From: Bradyrhizobium sp. ARR65
Lineage (GTDB): Bacteria > Pseudomonadota > Alphaproteobacteria > Rhizobiales > Xanthobacteraceae
Assembly (NCBI RefSeq): GCF_000472385.1
Contig: NZ_AWZU01000034.1
Location: 546-64,545, forward strand
Reading direction: 5' to 3'
Length of the DNA: 64,000 nucleotides
The notes beneath the pieces are model-generated. The model ran no database searches, was not told the origin of the DNA, and was given only the letters and a program-made list of their open reading frames with translations. Made by a program: the position numbers and the translations under genes. The stretch's first letter is position 1, and each line of letters opens with the position of its first letter. Below are positions 59,606-64,000 of the stretch, piece after piece.

Positions 59606-60672
59606 GCGAGCGCTCCACGGTTTCCCAAGGCGCTTCCGAAGCGGCTCCCGAGCCAAGCTTGCAGCGAGGACAGGCCGTCAACGAGGGACGTGGTCGGCTG
59701 CCACCCGACCGCGGCGGAGAGCGCGCTGACATCGCTCACATACCAGGGCTGGTCACCCGGCCGCCAATCGGCGAAGCCGAATCTGATGTCCTGATTCGTG
59801 AGATGCCTGAGCAGCTCGATCAGCTCGAGCAGGCTGACGGAGTTCGCGGCACCGCCGCCCAGATTAAAGATCTGTCCGCGTGTGCGCTCGATCTTATCGA
59901 GCACCGCGATCCAGGCCTCGGCGGCATCCGCGACATAGAGCGCATCGCGCACCTGCAGCCCATCGCCGTAGATCGTGAGCGGATCGCCGCGCAGGGCAGA
60001 GAGCACGAAATGCGCGATCCAGCCTTGATCCTCGGTGCCGAATTGGCGTGGCCCATAGATGCAGCTCATTCGCATCACGACCGTGCGCAGGCCGAAGACC
60101 CTGGCGTAATCGCGTACATACTGGTCCGCCGTCCCTTTGGAGCAGCCGTAAGGACTGTAAAAATCGAGGGGCGCGTTCTCGGTCATGCCGCATGCCAGAG
60201 CGGGATCCGCGGGGACATAACGACGGCCGCTCCTTACGATCTGGGTGTCGTCAACGAGCCGGCCATAGACCTTGTTGGTGGAAGCAAAGATGACGGGAGC
60301 GCCTGGGTTATGGAGCCGCACCGCCTCAAGCACGTTGATGGTGCCGCGGGCGTTGGTCTCGAAATCCTCGAGCGGACGATCCAGGCTGCTCGTGACCGCG
60401 ACTTGGGCCGCGAGATGCAGCACGGCGCGCGCCTCGCGGACGGCGTCAATCACGGGAATTGGATCGCGCACGTCCGCGACCGCAATATTTACGCGATCGG
60501 GATGACGGGACCGCAGCCATTGGGCGTTTTCGCGAACGCCGGACCGCGCGAGGTTGTCCAAGATCATCACCTGATCGCCGCGCGCGGCGAGCCGATCCGC
60601 CAGATTGCAGCCGATGAAGCCGCATCCGCCGGTGACGAGAATGGGCTTGTCGCGACCCTTGCTGTTGATCAT
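59602..60672 (-). CDS. NAD-dependent sugar epimerase, CDP-paratose-2-epimerase-like
   Basis: An SDR-fold protein of 356 residues. VTGGCGFIGCNLADRLAARG (about 13) is the NAD loop, ASTNKVYG (about 127) a family-specific motif, and SPYGCSKGTADQYVRDYAR (about 172) has the YxxxK pair. The NKVYG and LARSGVREN blocks resemble CDP-paratose/tyvelose 2-epimerases rather than GalE, so the hexose may be a nucleotide-linked dideoxy- or deoxysugar. The exact substrate is unknown. It overlaps both neighbours (ATGA). Confidence 0.87.
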   Translation of the reverse strand: MINSKGRDKPILVTGGCGFIGCNLADRLAARGDQVMILDNLARSGVRENAQWLRSRHPDRVNIAVADVRDPIPVIDAVREARAVLHLAAQVAVTSSLDRPLEDFETNARGTINVLEAVRLHNPGAPVIFASTNKVYGRLVDDTQIVRSGRRYVPADPALACGMTENAPLDFYSPYGCSKGTADQYVRDYARVFGLRTVVMRMSCIYGPRQFGTEDQGWIAHFVLSALRGDPLTIYGDGLQVRDALYVADAAEAWIAVLDKIERTRGQIFNLGGGAANSVSLLELIELLRHLTNQDIRFGFADWRPGDQPWYVSDVSALSAAVGWQPTTSLVDGLSSLQAWLGSRFGSALGNRGALA

Positions 60673-61781
60673 GCCACCAGTCCTCGCCGCAGGAGTTCCT
60701 CGGTCGCTCGTTCCGCCTGATCGTCGGCGACTTGATCAGCCAGGTAGCCCGCGAGTTCGTCGAGCCCTTCCTCGAAGCCGACGCGCGGCTCGAACCCCAA
60801 TATCGCGCGGCTCTTTTCGATGTCGGCGAAGCAATGCCGGATGTCGCCGGCGCGGTATTTTCCCGTGATATGCGGTGCCAGCGCCGGGCGGCCCATCACC
60901 CGCGCGAGGTCCTGGGCGACCGACAGAATGCTGCGACTCCGGCCGGACCCGATGTTGAAGACGTCGTTGACGTGGTCCGTTTCCAGCGCAAGCCGGCAGG
61001 CGCGGGCGACATCGCGCACGTGGACGAAGTCGCGACGCTGCAGGCCATCTTCGAACACGAGTGGCGGGCGATCATTGAGCAGGCGGGCGGCGAAGATCGC
61101 GAGCACGCCGGTGTAGGGATTGGAGAGTGCCTGGTTGGGACCGAAGACGTTGAAGAAGCGCAGCGCGATCGTGGCAATGCCGTAGGCCTTTCCGGCGATC
61201 AGGCACATCCGCTCCTGCGCGTATTTGTTCAGGGCATAGATCGAGCTCAGCGAGGGCTGCTTGGTCTCCGGGGTTGGCAGAGGGACGAGGTGGCGGCCCT
61301 GCGCATCCTTCAGTTCCCATTCGCACCGTTTGAGCTGGTCGATCGAACGCTCTTCCGGGGAGACGACTTGGTCGTCCGCAGTGCGGCCCAGCCCTTCGCC
61401 ATAAATACTCATCGACGAAGCGACCAGCAGACGTTCGACCGGACGCTTGGTCAGTGTCTGCAGCAGAATCGCGGTCCCGAGCTCATTGGCCCTGACATAG
61501 CTCTCGATGTCGTACATGCTCTGTCCGACGCCGACGCTCGAAGCAAGATGGACGACCATATCGACGCCGCGCAACGCGCGATCGACGGAAAATGCGTCGG
61601 TCAGGTCACCAACGATCAACTCGGCATCCTTGTTGAGATAGGCCGGGCGTTGGCGAAGAGGGCCGTGAACCTGGGGCGAGAGGTTGTCGAGCAGCCGGAC
61701 TTCGTAGCCGGCGCGGAGCAGCACATCGGCGACATGCGATCCGATGAAGCCCGCGCCTCCGGTGATCAGAACTCGTCTCAT
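60669..61781 (-). CDS. NAD-dependent sugar epimerase, dTDP-L-rhamnose-4-epimerase-like
   Basis: An SDR-fold protein of 370 residues, first gene of the eight-gene operon. VLITGGAGFIGSHVADVLLR (about 4) is the NAD loop, ASSMSIYGEG (about 121) supplies the Ser, and SIYALNKYAQERMCL (about 180) the Tyr-Lys pair. The NLSPQVHG and YGEGLGR blocks recall dTDP-L-rhamnose 4-epimerase (WbiB type). That would make 6-deoxy-L-talose, but no rhamnose-synthesis genes are in the window, so the call is tentative. ATG 61781 has AAGGAG upstream. The 221 bases to the right probably hold the operon promoter, but I cannot point to it. Confidence 0.85.
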   Translation of the reverse strand: MRRVLITGGAGFIGSHVADVLLRAGYEVRLLDNLSPQVHGPLRQRPAYLNKDAELIVGDLTDAFSVDRALRGVDMVVHLASSVGVGQSMYDIESYVRANELGTAILLQTLTKRPVERLLVASSMSIYGEGLGRTADDQVVSPEERSIDQLKRCEWELKDAQGRHLVPLPTPETKQPSLSSIYALNKYAQERMCLIAGKAYGIATIALRFFNVFGPNQALSNPYTGVLAIFAARLLNDRPPLVFEDGLQRRDFVHVRDVARACRLALETDHVNDVFNIGSGRSRSILSVAQDLARVMGRPALAPHITGKYRAGDIRHCFADIEKSRAILGFEPRVGFEEGLDELAGYLADQVADDQAERATEELLRRGLVA

Positions 61782-62002
61782 TCGTCGGCTCTCCTTCCAG
61801 ACTGAGCGGATTGCGACCGTTCGTTCTTGGAGTGGAAAGCGCGTTTCAACCACAGAGCGGATTGAATTTGCGTAACGTGCTCATCACTCCGCAGGTTAGA
61901 AGCGAAGCAACGAATGATGGTTCCTCAGCGACGTACAAACGAAAATTTCTCTAACATACATCAATAACGCAGGTGAAATTCGTAAAGCTCCGGCCAATCT
62001 GA

Positions 62003-63211
62003 TCAGAATGACCGTCCGTGGCGAAGCGCCGGCAGGTCCAGATGCTGGGCAACAGTGGCGCCGATATCTGCGAAGCCGATACGTTTGCCGATCGGCTCGC
62101 GCGGATGGCCGCCGCAGAGAAGGATCGGGACCTGCTCACGCGTATGGTCGGTTCCTTGCCAAGTCGGATCGCAGCCGTGATCGGCTGTGATGACGAACAA
62201 GTCGTCGGATTTCAATCGCGACAGGAGATCGGGCAGGCGTTGATCGAATGCTTCCAGGGCGGCGGCGTATCCCGCGATATCGCGACGGTGGCCATAGACG
62301 CTGTCGAAGTCGATGAAGTTGGCAAACAGCAGTCCGCCATCGCGGAGCTCGTCCCAGCCCTGGACCGTGCGATCGAACAGGGCGTTATTGCCGTCGCCTC
62401 TCTTGTTACGGCCGGTTCCGCGATGAGCGAAAATGTCGTCGATCTTGCCGATCGAGATGACGTCGCGGCCGTTCGCCGTCGCAACGTCCAGTATGGTGTC
62501 TTCGGGCGGCGGCACTGAAAAGTCGCGCCGGTTGGAAGTTCGCTTGAAAGTCTCCGGCGATGCACCGCGGAAGGGCCGGGCAATCACGCGGCCGATGTTG
62601 AGCGGGTCGACGATGGGGCGCGCAATCGCGCAGAGCTCATACAGGCGCTCCAGCCCGAAGGTCTCCTCATGAGCCGCGATCTGAAACACGCTGTCGGCGG
62701 AGGTGTAGCAGATCGGCTGACCGGTCTTCATATGCGTCGAACCGAGTGCGGCGATGATGTCGGTTCCGGATGCGTGGCAGTTGCCGAGGACGCCGGGCAG
62801 ATCGGCTTGCGCGCACAGGCTGTCGATCAGCGCTTGTGGGAAGCAGGGCGTCGTCCGCGGAAAATAACCCCAGTCGAATGCGACGGGCACGCCGGCGATT
62901 TCCCAATGGCCCGACGGCGTATCCTTGCCTTTCGATTGCTCACTGGCACAGCCGAAACGGCCCATTGACGCGGTGCGGTGTTTCAACCCGGGGGGATGAC
63001 GTCCTGTAGCGAGACGGCAGGCCTCGCCGAGGCCAAGTGCGATGAGGTTGGGTACGCGCAACGGCCCGGTACGCTGCATGTTATCGGCTTTTCCAAGCGC
63101 GCAGGCCTCGGCGATATGACCGACCGTATCGGCGCCTTCATCGCCGTAACGTGCGGCGTCCGGCGCGGCGCCGATTCCGACCGAGTCCATCACGAGGATC
63201 ATGGCGCGCAT
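62003..63211 (-). CDS. deoB: Phosphopentomutase
   Basis: A protein of 402 residues, normal length, of the alkaline-phosphatase superfamily, interconverting ribose-1-phosphate and ribose-5-phosphate. Metal ligands are in MDSVGIGAAPDA (Asp about 9) and ADHGCDPTWQGTDHTREQVP (about 340). GKDTPSGHWE carries the phosphorylated Thr (about 97), and YTSADSVFQIAAHEE and NFIDFDSVYGHRRD complete the signature. ATG 63211 lies inside the end of the upstream glycosidase gene (13-base overlap). In most bacteria deoB lies in a deo nucleoside operon; here it is tied to glycan genes. Confidence 0.93.
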   Translation of the reverse strand: MRAMILVMDSVGIGAAPDAARYGDEGADTVGHIAEACALGKADNMQRTGPLRVPNLIALGLGEACRLATGRHPPGLKHRTASMGRFGCASEQSKGKDTPSGHWEIAGVPVAFDWGYFPRTTPCFPQALIDSLCAQADLPGVLGNCHASGTDIIAALGSTHMKTGQPICYTSADSVFQIAAHEETFGLERLYELCAIARPIVDPLNIGRVIARPFRGASPETFKRTSNRRDFSVPPPEDTILDVATANGRDVISIGKIDDIFAHRGTGRNKRGDGNNALFDRTVQGWDELRDGGLLFANFIDFDSVYGHRRDIAGYAAALEAFDQRLPDLLSRLKSDDLFVITADHGCDPTWQGTDHTREQVPILLCGGHPREPIGKRIGFADIGATVAQHLDLPALRHGRSF

Positions 63212-64000
63212 AGCGGAACCTCTCGCAAACCGCTCGATCGGGATGGTGCGCGGCTGGCACGATCGCAATAGCGCTCGATCATGCGCGCGCAAAACTCCGC
63301 GAACTCCTCCGGCTCGAGTGGGGGGCTGGTGTGATGCGGCGCAATGCCCCGGTGTTCCGGTGTGAAGCAGAGGGTCAGGGTCACCTCGAACTCCGACAGC
63401 GCATCCATCTGCCGGTCGAACCAGTCCAGAGCGTTGGGCCTGAAGCTATCAGCCCAGGACAGTCCGGTCCTCAAGTGGCGCACGCCAAGCCGCCGCATCC
63501 AGCGTACGGCGTCGTCGAGCCGGTGGTCTTCAAAATGGAACCACTGACACAAGCCCATCATGGGCGAATGCTGCGCGAAGGCATCGAGCGCAGGCTTCGG
63601 CGTGCCATCTTCGCGTAAGAGGCCCATGTGAAAATGCCGGTAGTAGGCGGAGCCTTCCGCCTCCTTGTGCCGCGTCGTCGCCTCCCAGGTGGCGGGTAGA
63701 TCGTACAGGCTGTACCAGTGAATTCGCGGCGCGCGTCCCACAAGCAATTCGGCGGTGCGCTGCACGCCCCAAGCCTGCACCTCATCGGCGCCGAAGGACG
63801 AGACGCCGACCTCCGTCACCCACACGGGGACGGACACCAGCGCCTGAATCTCGGCCAGCTTGTCCGGCCACTCGTCGATTTTCCACAAATTCCAATCCAG
63901 CGGAAACCCATGCACGGCGACCGCCTCGACATGATCGAGCACGCCACGCGATTTCATATTCTCGATGAAGCGCGGATCGATCGGGGAGATGCCGCCGAGT
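63199..64000 (-). CDS. Glycoside-hydrolase-like protein, N-terminus outside window
   Basis: The gene enters from the right edge; 266 codons are visible. The first readable residues are LGGISPIDPRFIEN, continuous with VEAVAVHGFPLDWNLWKIDE. VPVWVTEVGVSSFGADEVQA is the TIM-barrel segment with a likely nucleophile Glu after beta-strand 7, and WYSLYDLP follows, as in GH39/GH5-like beta-xylosidases or cellulases. The C-terminal part (from MMGLCQWFHFEDHRLDDAVR) appears to begin a second barrel-like repeat. Together this suggests a retaining glycosidase or a related glycan-tailoring protein. The stop lies 13 bases inside deoB. Confidence 0.72.
   Translation of the reverse strand, partial: LGGISPIDPRFIENMKSRGVLDHVEAVAVHGFPLDWNLWKIDEWPDKLAEIQALVSVPVWVTEVGVSSFGADEVQAWGVQRTAELLVGRAPRIHWYSLYDLPATWEATTRHKEAEGSAYYRHFHMGLLREDGTPKPALDAFAQHSPMMGLCQWFHFEDHRLDDAVRWMRRLGVRHLRTGLSWADSFRPNALDWFDRQMDALSEFEVTLTLCFTPEHRGIAPHHTSPPLEPEEFAEFCARMIERYCDRASRAPSRSSGLREVPLCAP

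Overview
The window looks like chromosomal DNA of a Bradyrhizobium-type alphaproteobacterium (order Hyphomicrobiales, formerly Rhizobiales). The grounds are the high GC, the protein families, and several intergenic palindromic repeats of the type I associate with Bradyrhizobium. The species cannot be fixed from sequence alone. I see no phage, insertion sequence, rRNA, CRISPR array or origin.

Layout. 0-6.2 kb: leuA behind a possible leucine-leader attenuator, a three-gene TRAP transporter, a Spy-like periplasmic protein and tRNA-Lys(CTT). 6.3-18.5 kb: a probable metal-handling island. It has a translationally coupled minus-strand operon (peptidyl-prolyl isomerase plus three HupE/UreJ-type membrane proteins), a divergent exported PHP-like DUF3604 protein, a 2OG-Fe(II) oxygenase, a membrane protein fused to a spermidine-synthase domain, and a TonB-dependent receptor. 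The receptor is preceded by a perfect GTATGA-N16-TCATAC NikR-type operator overlapping a TTGACA box, which points to nickel. 18.5-34.4 kb: an MBL-fold remnant, a cytosolic BisC-like molybdoenzyme, a LysR regulator, and an aminotransferase/deacylase/peptide-ABC uptake operon. A four-gene operon follows (acyltransferase, FtsX-like permease, LolD/MacB-like ATPase, esterase).

34.6-47.6 kb: a Fe-S molybdopterin oxidoreductase, a LigJ/LigK-like pair, an exported GH1 beta-glucosidase, several small envelope or hypothetical genes (one decayed), a DUF2231 protein joined to a sorbosone-dehydrogenase-like lipoprotein, a CBS protein and an SDR. 47.7-52.3 kb: an RND pump and its adaptor.

52.8-64.0 kb: a glycan gene cluster on the minus strand. 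Eight genes (two sugar epimerases, a B12-binding radical SAM protein, a GT4 glycosyltransferase, three tandem paralogous CgeB-like glycosyltransferases and UDP-glucuronate decarboxylase) run with 1-4 nt overlaps or a 9 nt gap. Upstream lie deoB and a glycosidase-like gene that runs off the right edge. The best candidates for undescribed biology are this glycan operon and the nickel-linked island.
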